Part shown: positions 47,981-58,771 of the stretch, piece by piece
Numbering within the stretch: the first letter of the stretch is position 1
How the letters are laid out: each line of letters begins with the position of its first letter
Source: Kitagawia praeruptora
Lineage: Eukaryota > Streptophyta > Magnoliopsida > Apiales > Apiaceae
NCBI GenBank assembly: GCA_037693485.1
Contig: CM075353.1
Coordinates: forward strand, 103,126,501-103,190,500
Direction: 5' to 3'
DNA length: 64,000 bases
Program-made: the position numbers and the translations under genes
The notes under the pieces: model-generated
Database searches by the model: none
What the model was told of the DNA's origin: nothing
Seen by the model: the letters and a program-made list of their open reading frames with translations, nothing else

Positions 47981-49682
47981 ATAATTAATTTTGTTTTTTG
48001 TTCGTCAGTTTGGTTTACAAACAGCCCATCAAACAGCTAATCATTAACGAAGAAGGTATAATTAATTTTGTCTCAAGCTCAAGTCTCAATTTTGTTTACA
48101 CGATTCCTGAATTTGATGATGTTTGTAATGATTAGCTGTTTTTAGCAAGTGTCGTGATAAGAAAGTGGTTCTTTATGTTATCGGGAGATAAAGATTGCGA
48201 GTACATGATTTTTATAGCTCATGTTGGAATAGTTAGCTTCTTTCAGGTAGTAGATTTGTTTGGAAAAAGGTTCTTAACGTTACCAATAAAGGAAGATTGC
48301 ATTTTAGTTCGGGGCATTTAATAGGTTTCCAGATGTAGGTTATTTATTATAAAAGCATCTGCTAATTTAAACAGCTTTCTGCTCCTTTAATTTGGTTCGA
48401 TTGTGTTTTTAGTTCGGGTGATAAAATTTTCATTACACTGTTTTTATAACTCAATGTTGGAATGATTAACTGCTTTGAGTTGATTATATTGATGGTAAAA
48501 AGATTCTTCATGTTGCCAAAAAAAGATGACTGCAGTTTGATTCAAGTTTAATTCAGGACATCTCATATGCTAGGTTTTAGTAGACTAGATTTCGAATTTT
48601 GAGTATCTAGTGATTTTAACAACTTTAGTGCCCCATTGTCGTTCAATTGTGTTTTTGGTACCAGGTGATGTAAGATGTATGAGTACACAGTCTTGATAGC
48701 TCAATGTTGGTAAATATGCAAGTTGCTTGTGTGGATTAAGGTAATTTAGCATCAAAATTTGTGTTCCTACTAGCCGATTGTTTCTCACGTTTAGCCTTAT
48801 AACTGTAGAGGGTAGATCGAGGCAATACTGTAAAAACCTAACATGGTCTTCAAGACACTTAGGACTATCTTGTCCGATCACTTTTTAAATTCATGGAATC
48901 CTGATGTTGAGTTGCTTGAGTTCTTTAATTGATCTATTTTCAAAACTAGGGAGCTGGAGTTGCACATTTTTTTTCCCTTCTGTCTACGTTAAAGCTTATT
49001 ATCAAGCTAGCTTGATATTATCGTGCTTAAGCACTTTAAATACCCTTTTCCCGTAGATATATCAAGTTTCTCTGTTGCTTGAGCATATGTAATGTAGAAT
49101 ATCTGGTGTATAAGAACTTACTTGGAAAACTTTCAATTGTCAAGTTTGAGGGTATCCTGGCTCTGCCTACTCTAGACATATAACAAATAAGAACATGCTT
49201 CAACTTGTGGGGTAAGATTGGTAGGAGCCTGACTACTTCTGGCTTGTTATTGTTGTTTTGCAGTAGTTGAATTAGAGATTTCGATGCAGGATACTTGCTC
49301 ACCAAATTGTCTCTGAGCAGGTATTACCGCAGTTGGTGCATATACATTGTTGCACTTGCAAATAACCTGTTTGCCTTCCTAGTCAGTCCTAAAGTTGCAA
49401 ATATTAAGTAACACGATTTTTTTTTTGGTGGTATTAACCTCTGATTATTGCTAGCTCTTTTGCAATTGACATTATTATTGACAGTTATGTTGTTGAAATC
49501 ACAACTTTATGGAAAGGTAAAATAACTGCTAACGTGAAGGAACTCCCACAATTTTATCACGGAAACTAAATTACCATATGTTTGGTCCATAAATGCAAAA
49601 CTTGAAAAATTACTTTTATTGAATTAAAGATTGCAGATACCCCCCCCCCCCCCCCCCCAAAACAAATTGCATTTTCTTTCTT
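47981..49682. other. Long intron-like stretch
   Basis: No exon is supported. Diverged units of roughly 180 bp recur (tcaatgttgg..., aagattcttcatg...). 'aacgaagaaggtataatt' occurs twice (about 47969 and 48046). A run of 19 C lies at 49640-49658. Confidence 0.45.
49640..49658 (+). repeat. Poly-C tract (19 C)
   Basis: An uninterrupted C run, rare in plant DNA and prone to slippage, just upstream of the first recognisable CCCH-gene exon. Confidence 0.85.
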
Positions 49683-49931
49683 AAGTAGTATTGTTTCAGG
49701 AGTTACGTGAGCCGGAAGGTCTTATTTTTAACATACAATGATGGAAGAGACTCGACCACCTTCTGAAATCAGTGAAAGAAGTTTTAGGTCTGTAAGAAAA
49801 GACCATTCAAGTTCCCATGCCGGTCATTCTTTTAGATGGCCTGAATGGGATGCATGCGAGTCATTTAAGTGTAAAGATAGTTCTGGATGGTCATCTTGGG
49901 AATGCTCTCAAGGATATGAGGATATAATTTT

Positions 49932-50087
49932 GACACCATCAACAGAGAGGTGCTTACAGTTGCGGATTCTTCTTTTGGACAGAGGTAAGACTTGATCAAT
50001 TCCAAGTAAACACCATCAACAGAGAGGTGCTTACAGTTGCGGATTCTTCTTTTGGACAGAGGTAAGACTTGATCAATTCCAAGTAAA
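49932..50087 (+). repeat. Tandem duplication of an exon end and its splice donor
   Basis: A unit of about 78 bp beginning 'acaccatcaacagagagg', including the donor GTAAGACTTG, is present twice in direct succession. The second donor sits in what should be the intron. Confidence 0.9.
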
Positions 50088-50398
50088 ACTGTCACAATCT
50101 GTTCTGCTGGTTTGTGTTGGTAGATTCAGAAATCTATAGCTCTGATGGTACATTTTGTTTGGCTGGTCGTTGAGTGTCATCTTTCAATATTTCAACCTAG
50201 GCATGGTGGTATGTAGTTTAGATTTTTTTTTCTTTCGTTTATAGACATCTTCTGCAAGTACAGATTTATTCCTTTAGTTGATTAATAGACACGAACCTGT
50301 GCCACCTCAATGGATTTAGGTAAATTTTCTGTGTCAGTTCAATTAACTCATGCACGCAAACTAACAAACACAAAAAAAATAATAAAAAAATCAAATAT

Positions 50399-50416
50399 GT
50401 GTGTGTGTGTGTGTGT
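50399..50416 (+). repeat. (GT)n microsatellite
   Basis: Nine GT dinucleotides in the intron between the two duplicated CCCH-gene exons. Confidence 0.9.
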
Positions 50417-53400
50417 CTATCTGTCTTAAGTTTTCCGGTATTTCAAGATCACTTTTTGTGTAATCAATTATTGTAGCTTCTACTTTGGTTTTTGTGTAAT
50501 CAACACGGGACAGGGGATGGAACCATATTTCAAAACGGCCTTCTGAAATCAGTGAAAGAAATGCTTGGCATGTAACAAAAGGCCACCATGATGGTCATTC
50601 ACACAGATGGCCTGACCTGGATGCCTGTGAGTCATTAACGTGTAAAGATAGTTATGAATGGACATCTTGGGAGTGCAATCCAAGAAATAAAGACATGCAC
50701 AAGGATGACACCACTGACAGAGGGGTGCATACATTTTCACATTCTTCTTTTGATGAACAGGGGTAGGAACTACTACATGATTCCCAGTAAAACTTTCTCA
50801 TTTTGGTGAACTGGTTTGTAATCGTAGTTGACATAATCTATTGTGCTAAATGCCGATGGTAAGTTTTTTGGGTAGATCTATAAGTGTCATATTTCAATAT
50901 TTTGTCCTTGAAAGGCATCATGTGTGATGGCCTTTCTTTTGTTAAAAGACGATATTTACAAGTGTTGTTCCAGATAGTTGATCAATAATCACCTTACTAA
51001 ATCTAGGTTATTTCTTTGTCAGTTCAATGAACATCCACATGCCCAGACAAAATAAAATAATTGACAAAGAGGATGTACCTTTTATCCTAAAAGCCCTGTT
51101 TGTATTTCCTTTGGTTTTTATTTTTGCAACTTCATTTCACCACATGTGAATTCTATTTGATTAAACAACAGGGGCAGGGTCTGGAAAAGTAGGGGCAGGG
51201 AATGGGACCGTGGTTTATGCTGGGAGAAAAGCAGTTGGGAAAGGGAAAGTAGCAGGAGAAGAGGAAGGGACAACAGTATGAGCCGGAGTAGGAGCCCCTG
51301 CAACGGTCTCAAACAAGCATCATATAGATTGATTGAAAAGGGAAGCACCTTGGATGTGATACGTACGCAATGTAGAGATTTTTCTGCTGGGAAATGCTTT
51401 AGAGGTAATCGATGTAAGTTTCTTCATCAGGACACAGAGACCACCCAAGGAATGAGCTCATTGAGAGATTGAGATTTAGAGCAGTCGACGGGTCTGCAGG
51501 CGGTCCACGAGATAACATCTATGATAGTAGTGCAGACTATTGTGAGGAAGATGAGAGCAGGAAAAATACATTATGTTGTAAAGATTTTCCCAAGGGGAAG
51601 TGTTTCAGGAAACAATCTCACAGATATTTTCCTCTTAAGTTTGCTGGTGAAGATGGCGAGAGAGTAAATAAAAGGGCATTCTGTGATCAAAATGTTAATC
51701 CCTTAGCAAACACAAGTGATACGGATCCCTGCAAGTTTTTTCCTGCAGGCAAACTGGCTTACCATTATATAAATAACATTAAAGTATCCAGGAATGATCC
51801 CACTGCTACAGATGACGCTACATGTTTTTCTGATAATGCCAAGGTAGCTTGTTGGGGAGAAGATACACAAAAATCATTGAATGCAGATGAAGGTTTGTCA
51901 GAAATAACAAAGACCATAACTAGCTGGGATCGCTTGCCTGCAAGTTCTGTTAAGCACACAGTTTCTCATGATCCTGCGAGTAAAAGGTGGGAGGGCGGGT
52001 CTAAAGGCAACTATTCTCATGTTTTCGTTTGCAGGTGTTGAAAAGTACGATGATGGTAATTCAACTCATAGTTTTGTGCACATGGGTGTTGAAAATGCTG
52101 GTTCTGGGTGGAACGAGAATGTTACTATAAAAGATGAAAACAGGTTTTCTCCTTTGCGGAATGATTGTAATGATGCAGAGACCACTATTGAACTTTCTGG
52201 TTCTACAAGGTCAAATGAAGGAGAAAAACCTAAAAAGCAGGGAGAAGTCAAAAAACATTCATACAGTGATCCAACATATGATGATTTAGCATGTTCCTTT
52301 GATGACCCAGAGGTCTCTGGGTGGGGTGGCAGATCTGCTAATGATAGGGATTGTCATAATCTCACAGATGCTAAGAAGCCAAGTCAGAACAATTTGGTAA
52401 AGATGAATTGTGAAATTGCTATTTACGGGCAGGACAAGAAGGTTGTGGAGGAAGATGAATACCTTCTGTCTTGCAGCCAAAATGGCAGTGAAAGTGCAGA
52501 CAAAGGCACTTGTAATCCTTTGGCCTCCAAAAAGATAGGTTACAAAAGGGAGCAGCAACTTGAGGTTCAAGGTTCTGAACCTTGGTGGCTTCGTGTTGCC
52601 ACCTTCCAGTTTGAGTGCAACCAATCAAAGTTTTCATGCAGTCTCTACAAACCCCTCGAATGGCTTGAGTAATATCTTGGATGAGTCGGTGAAACATAAA
52701 TTGTCATTTTTGCTGAATCAGATGCAGACCCAATTTGATGAAGCTATTAAAATACTGGAGATGTGGGCACGTCAAAATACTGTAACCGCTGACCTAGATG
52801 TTCGGTTAAGTAAACTTCAAACTTATTTGTCTCCAACATCTGTAAATGGACAACAAAACCCACCTGGAAACATAAGTGGGGTGCATCTTAAATCCAATGA
52901 AGTTTGGGGAAGTGAAAATCTGGAGAGTTCTGATCCTATGTTGAAGAAACAGGAACCCTGTTGGATATGCAGAAGTGAAGGAGAATATTATAATGGTAAA
53001 GGAACTCAATGGGAACAAAGGTGAGCTATGCAAGCAAGAGGGAAAAAAAATACACATTTAGCAAGGGATGCACAGTCTGAGGCTGGAGGGAGTAGCCCAG
53101 ATGAGAAGTCAATGTTCCTATTCAGAAATGCACTTGTAAAACTAGTGAAGGAGATCCTAAAGCCTGTATTGATGGAACGTCAGATTAAGCTGGAAGTTCA
53201 TGATGCCATTGTCAAGAAGGCTGTTGACAAAGTGATTAGTTTTAATGGAGTTCACATCCCGAAGACACAAGAGCACACCGATCGATATCTATCTTTTTCA
53301 AAGCCCGGGAGTTCGACTCTTGTAAATGTGAGTTCTTAAAATCTTCATCTTGTTACCATTTTCTGATATCTTGGGATAACTAGAGTAATTGCAAAAACCA

Positions 53401-53725
53401 TGTCTTGAATAGGTAACATATCACTTTTTATCTTTAACTTGCTAGTTGCTTGTAACAGTTTGAATAGATTTAAACCTCTCGTTTCAGGACCTCAACCTTA
53501 AACCATTTGTCTAAGATCATTGTCTCATTGAGTTCGATGTCGTTGTCAACAACTCATTTCTTGCTGGAATAAGTTTATATTGTTTTACATGCTTTAATCC
53601 AAAAAAGTCGATAGTATTTGTAACCTGTATCCTGGTCAATTATAATGTTGTGCTGATAACTAGAATTTCCTTGACTTTCTTTTCAGGATTATGTGGTACA
53701 CTTCAAAAGACATTCTAGTGGATAA

Positions 53726-54150
53726 TACTGGGGGCCAAAGCTTCCATGGATGGTTTAGTCTATTGCGACTTTTTGAACAATTTTTACAAGAGCTTAACCG
53801 GTGATATTCACAATTTAAAGATAATTGATGATGTAAAGCTGTAGCATTTTAAGTCTGGGCAAATCTTTTGTGTAGAACCTTCTTCGGAGATCGATATATT
53901 TGTCCTCTAACCTTTTTGATTAATGTGGATTGTTCATTTGTTTGCACAGCTTCTGTTCTAGGTTTTTTATCCCTCCAAGTTCGGTCTGTTTTGCTGCTAA
54001 TTTTTGATCAAATTTGTATTTTATATGTATCCAAAACCATGAGTCGTGAGTATTACAACTTGGAATTGGGATACGTTTGATCAATTGCTTGTCTCTGTCG
54101 TTACAAACATCATCTAGCACCCTTGTCCCAATTGTTCCCTATTATTGTCA
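53726..54150. other. 3' UTR-like sequence of the CCCH gene
   Basis: Follows the last exon's stop codon. T-rich, no frame of interest, ending at the A before the Helitron-like CTAG at 54151. Confidence 0.45.
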
Positions 54151-54241
54151 CTAGCATTAAGCACAATTTTAAAATTTCAGAATAGTTACAAAAATATACA
54201 GTGTATCAAAAAATAAATTATTATGTTATATAAAATATATA

Positions 54242-54461
54242 GGGGATGTTTGGGGGAACTTATTTTCCCGAATAAATCAACTTATTTTAAGTTGAAAGTT
54301 AAGATTCCTAACTTTCCAACTTATTTTCCAACTTATTTTTGCAAATTATTGAATCTCAAACATACATCAAATACTTGTATAATTTTTGTTTATTAAAATA
54401 TAAAATTTTTACCCGAAAATAAGTCCATAAGTCCCTCAAATAAGTTTTGCCAAACATGCCC
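54242..54461 (+). mobile_element. MITE of about 220 bp (GGGGATGTTTGG ends)
   Basis: Left end GGGGATGTTTGGGGGAACTT and right end, complemented, GGGCATGTTTGGCAAAACTT form imperfect terminal inverted repeats. ATA flanks both sides, a 3-bp duplication consistent with the PIF/Harbinger class, although hAT cannot be excluded. The Helitron B sequence continues on either side, confirming insertion. Confidence 0.7.
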
Positions 54462-56735
54462 ATAGTTTCCTCAAATTATGTGTTGTGTGGACGCATGAAA
54501 AATTATGTATATAAAAATAGATTAATATCAAAACACATTCATTTGATATATGATAAAATTTACCAGAGATACATATCAATTTTTTTACTCCTTTTGGTTT
54601 TTTTTCCAAGTAATTTAATGACATTTTATGCTTTTTTTTATAGAAATTTCGATTCAATATAATCATGTTTTGAGGATCAGGCGTAGAAAACAATTAAAAC
54701 ATATTTATTAATAGAAAAATAAATCAAATACATATTTTTCATTTTATAAATGCAAATAAAATGAAATTGAGCAACTTTTTGGGAGTATTTCTAGAGTCCC
54801 CAAAAAAAATTATTGGATAACATTTATTAATTAATTAATATAAACATATTATTTTAATCATTATTTATAAAAGTGATAATTTTATTAAAATTTAAGTATA
54901 AAATTATCATCAATTTATACCAATTGCATTGATATTATCAAACAATTATCATGACATTCACATTCCTGCTCAAATATTCTATGCCCCTTTCTATTGTTTT
55001 TTCTTAATTTTACTTTTCATTTGACATCTCTCATTTTTTAGAATATTTCAAGCAAGTTCATAAGTTTTTTATCCATATTTTAAGTTTTGTTATTTTGAAA
55101 ATTTTCTATACTTAAATGTGCAATACAGTGGATTTCTATAATTTTTATTATATTAATATTCAAAATATTTGCATGGGTCATGATCAATTTTTCGAATAAA
55201 TATTAAAAATTCAGAAACAATTATTTTTAGCGACCATTATAAATCATTAGATTGTCTCTTAAGAAAGGTTGCATGTTTCAGTGATACGAGAAAAGATCAT
55301 TACTTTGCAAGATACATTAAACGAACATAATTATGATCAAGGAAAACTTTCATCTAATCTAGTTTCCTATGTGTTTGTTCCATATCATTTTTACAAATTT
55401 TATGTTCTTTTATTAGTGAATTGATTTATTGTAGAAAAATAAACATTATCAATTAACCAAACAAATCCAATATATCTCGTTTTTTGAGTAAAATATATGA
55501 CTGTTAGAGTTTATGGTGATTGCCATCAACTTGTTTTTAATGACAACTTAAAATGTGTATATTCAGTTTGGGAGTTTTTATGTTGAATTTTTTATTCTTT
55601 TCTATCAGAATATGGTATATTAAATATTAGTTTTTTTTACCCATAAATATGGAATGAAATTTAAGTCGATTTGATGGTACCCGATTCGAACCCCAAATTT
55701 TTGGATATACCGAACCCGAATTTTTGGATTTAGGTTTGGATATAAATTTTAAACCCGAATTAGTTTCGATTTTCATTTGAATTTAAGTTGTAACGAACCG
55801 ATATCCTATCCGAAATTCGAAACCCGGTTCACTATCGAAACCCGATACATAAATAATATAATATTATATTTTGAAGTTTTTTAATGTAATATTTTAGATG
55901 TAAGACATATTATTTTATTTATTTATATTCAAATATTTCATTAGAAATAGTCCATACAAATTTAGTAATTAGAATTCTATTTCTCAATTTCAAATTTTAT
56001 TGATATATTTAAGATGTAATTTTTTTACTTTACATAAAATTTTCATTTCTATGTATAAAAAGAATTATTTTTTAAACATATTTTAAATTATACTTAGTAT
56101 GTTAGTTCGTATAATATGTTATATTTGAATACTTAAGTTAATTATTTTAATTTTTAATTTTTGTACAAAAATAATTAATATTATTTGTGTGTAGCAATTA
56201 TTTTAATTTTGACTACATTATTACTAATTTCGGATACCCAAAAAATCAAATCTAATTCGAAATCTGACGAATTTGGTTTTAGATATTTATATTTGGATTT
56301 GGATTTATTTTTAAAACCCAAAAATATTTGAATGTGGATTTGGATTTTACAAAATTTGGATCAAATCCAACCCGTTGTCAGCCAAATGCGTAAAATAAGA
56401 CATTTGAAAATGAGTATCGCCTATCTTTTTTCTATTTGGCTAACATGTTAAAATAGAAAATTGTACATGAAACTAAAATCAAATGTGTAATATATAAACA
56501 CGTAATCACATTATTATATAAGTGTCCTTGTAATTTAATTATCGGGTTAAAAAACATGAAATTCATTTTTTATTTAACAGTGAGTATATTTTTCTGACAT
56601 ATATTAAAATAAAGCGCTTACGTAGATCTGGAAAATCGTATGTATTGTGTACATTCATGTCATGTGTCTTTAGGGTCTTGCATGAAAATGACATGAAATT
56701 CTTTTATGTACCCATGATTCGAACACAAAATGCTA

Positions 56736-56980
56736 CTCCCTCCGTCCTTTTGAATTCTTAACATTTGGGACAGAGGGTTCGACACGGATTTTAAGATTTC
56801 TATAAAGTATAGTTTCACTAATTATTTTAAATTATTTTTTTGAATAAAAATTTAATGTTATAACTTTCATTTTTTAAAAAATTAAAAAAAATAAATTATG
56901 AAATTATACTTTATATACACCTTAAAATACGTACCGAGTCTTATATCTTCAATGTTAAGAATTCAATAGGATGGAAGGAG
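56736..56980 (+). mobile_element. Stowaway MITE (Tc1/mariner type)
   Basis: 245 bp with the standard CTCCCTCCGTCC start and a complementary GGATGGAAGGAG end, flanked by TA on both sides. The inverted repeats extend inward through GAATTCTTAACATT. Non-coding and moved by a mariner transposase in trans. Confidence 0.93.
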
Positions 56981-57777
56981 TACTAAACAACGCAATTTTC
57001 TTTTTACACGAAATGAAAATAATATGCGAAAAAAATGTGACAATTATATGTAATGTTACTTTCTGCCCAAGTTATCTAAGTATGTTACTATATCATTGAA
57101 AACAACATTGGGATGCTACAAAATAAAATTAAGAGTAGAGTACATCAGAATGAAGCCCTCTTTTTTTTTTAAAAAAAAATTTGTTTATTGTTAATTAATA
57201 TCTCTGTTTGATAGTTTCAAAAAAAAATATCTCTGTTTGATTAGAATCTATCTACCAAGTTATTAAAATTTTTACCTTTATTTAAGGTTTTGCTGATATT
57301 AAAAATAAATATTATTAACCAATCAAGTAAATTCGATATGTCTGCTCTTAGATTAGGATATAAGAATTGAATACAATTACTTGAATTCAAGAATACAAAA
57401 TTAAATGGACACCTTTTATTAGAAACAATATATAATTTTATATGTATCGACCTATCTAATTATCAATAATATTGATTTTTAAACGATTGCTGTTAGTCAC
57501 AGAGGCATGCCTGTATACATCTAATAACAAGCCTAATGGTTTGTAATGCTTTGCATTACTTACATGACCTCTTAACTGAGGGAACCTCTAGTTGTAGAGT
57601 TTCTGTTTGTATTGTACTTGAAGTAGGCATCAAATCCTAGTTGTGTAACTGTACTTATAGAGTCTAGAATAATGCTTGAAAGAAGTTCCAAGGTTCATGC
57701 CTCAAGCAAGAAGATAAAGACTGTCAAATAATCACAGTTGGGATTTGAAGAAATGAAGAAATTTGCCTAAGTACCAA

Positions 57778-58153
57778 TTCGAGAAGTATATTTGTCTATT
57801 CGAGAAGTCCAGCATTCGAGAAGTCAGGGATTCGATATCTCAAGACACTATTCGATATCTCTGAATACACTGTTCGATATCTCATTCGATATCTCAGGGA
57901 TTCCATATGTCTATTCGAGAACTCAAGGAGTCAACAAGTCAAAGTACCATTCGATATCTCAAGGACTCAGAAAGCTATTCGACATCTCAAGGATTCGACA
58001 AGTCAAATGTTCTATTCGACATCTCAAGGAATCCTGAAGAAAAGAACTATTCGAGAAGTGATTCGATATGTCAATATAATAGTGTTCGAGAACTCAGAGT
58101 TATCGATCAAGTCAATTCTAGTTCTCGAATCACTTACTTAGTCACTTCTCGAA
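57778..58153 (+). promoter_or_regulatory. Cluster of TTCGAGAA / TTCGATATCTC motifs in the LTR
   Basis: Within 376 bp there are six TTCGAGAA and two of its complement TTCTCGAA, five TTCGATATCTC, one TTCGATATGTC, two TTCGACATCTC and one TTCGACAAGTC. TTCGAGAA fits the two-unit heat-shock core TTCnnGAA. No perfect three-unit heat-shock element is evident. The cluster lies upstream of the TATA box, where LTR enhancers sit. A regulatory role is inferred. Confidence 0.6.
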
Positions 58154-58276
58154 TACATTCTTGGAGACAAAATACTGAAGAAGTTGTACAAGTCTGAAAC
58201 CTGCAACAAGCCAATGCACTTTATGGACCACAATCTGTAACGTGCTCTGGAAAGCCTACAAGGAAGCTTGGAGAGA

Positions 58277-58284
58277 TATATAAG
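58277..58284 (+). promoter_or_regulatory. TATA box of the copia LTR
   Basis: TATATAAG in the LTR, about 120 bp downstream of the motif cluster and 450 bp before the primer-binding site, a usual position for LTR transcription start. Confidence 0.6.
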
Positions 58285-58734
58285 AGACAAGGAGCTAAAG
58301 AAGTGGATCTAAACAGGCTTTGCAAAGTCAAATCTGTAACCGTTTGGACACTTACTCAAAAAGGATAGACAGACTAGAAAGTAATTTGTTTTAGCTACCT
58401 TATTTGCAGTAAGTAGGTTGTATCCATGTTCTATAAGGATACAGCCTCGCTTCCTTAGAAACGAACAGAGTGAGTAAAGTTTTTCACACACTGTAAGCTA
58501 TATCTTTCTGAGAAAAACGAAGCTGAGAATACTATCATTTGTATTCACAAATTGTAGCAATCTTTATCTAATAATACATTAGATTAAAGTGATATTGTGT
58601 CTTGTGTTGATTCTTTATCCGCACCTTCACTTCTGCACAAACGAACACGTATCTGCTGCATAGACTCAAAAGAAAAGTTCAAGAATCCATTTACCCCCCT
58701 CTGTATTCTTTTACCGTGTTCAATACTCAACAAG

Positions 58735-58746
58735 TGGTATCAGAGC
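58735..58746 (+). other. Primer-binding site (initiator Met-tRNA)
   Basis: TGGTATCAGAGC is the classic complement of the plant initiator methionine tRNA 3' end, two bases after the LTR. Confidence 0.93.
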
Positions 58747-58771
58747 GGGCTGTTTATTCAAAAACAGAAAA

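Larger units (their letters stand above)
49683..53725 (+). pseudogene. CCCH zinc-finger protein, C3H38/C3H55-like, frame-disrupted
   Basis: Such proteins are nuclear RNA-binding candidates. Exon A (about 49699-49983) and exon B (50515-50761) are similar to each other (RWPEWDACESFKCKDS versus RWPDLDACESLTCKDS), an old internal exon duplication. The next exon (from 51175) has an RS/RG-rich stretch then one good CCCH finger, CRDFSAGKCFRGNRCKFLH. Two more fingers are degenerate (CKDFPKGKC near 51582 and CKFFPAGK near 51730). The conserved C-terminal block lies at 52613-53320, and the last exon is 53687-53725, ending TAA. Frames break in exon A, near 51468, near 52030, near 52612, and by +1 and +2 insertions near 52957 and 53045 that restore phase. 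The upstream exon with the start is not recognised. Confidence 0.85.
54151..57490 (-). mobile_element. Helitron B relative, minus strand, interrupted
   Basis: Begins with CTAG (54151-54154) after A (54150) and aligns, inverted, with 23884-25809; I estimate 85-90 percent identity. The terminal hairpin is deleted here. It contains the MITE at 54242-54461 and an extra piece of about 1 kb (about 56434-57450) with a Stowaway MITE inside. The shared sequence includes long runs of 'aaacccgaat/atttggat' type. The match ends near 57490 where the copia LTR begins, so the remainder may lie beyond the window. Confidence 0.65.
57491..58732 (+). repeat. 5' LTR of the copia element
   Basis: Begins TGTTAGTCAC where Helitron B similarity stops and ends CTCAACA two bases before the primer-binding site, giving 1242 bp with TG...CA ends. 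The 3' LTR is outside the window, so the left edge rests on the break in Helitron similarity and the TG rule. Confidence 0.75.

Noticed and set aside
57778..58153. CRISPR-like short repeats
   Set aside because: Spacing is irregular, units are 8-11 bp, and the array lies in a plant retrotransposon LTR.
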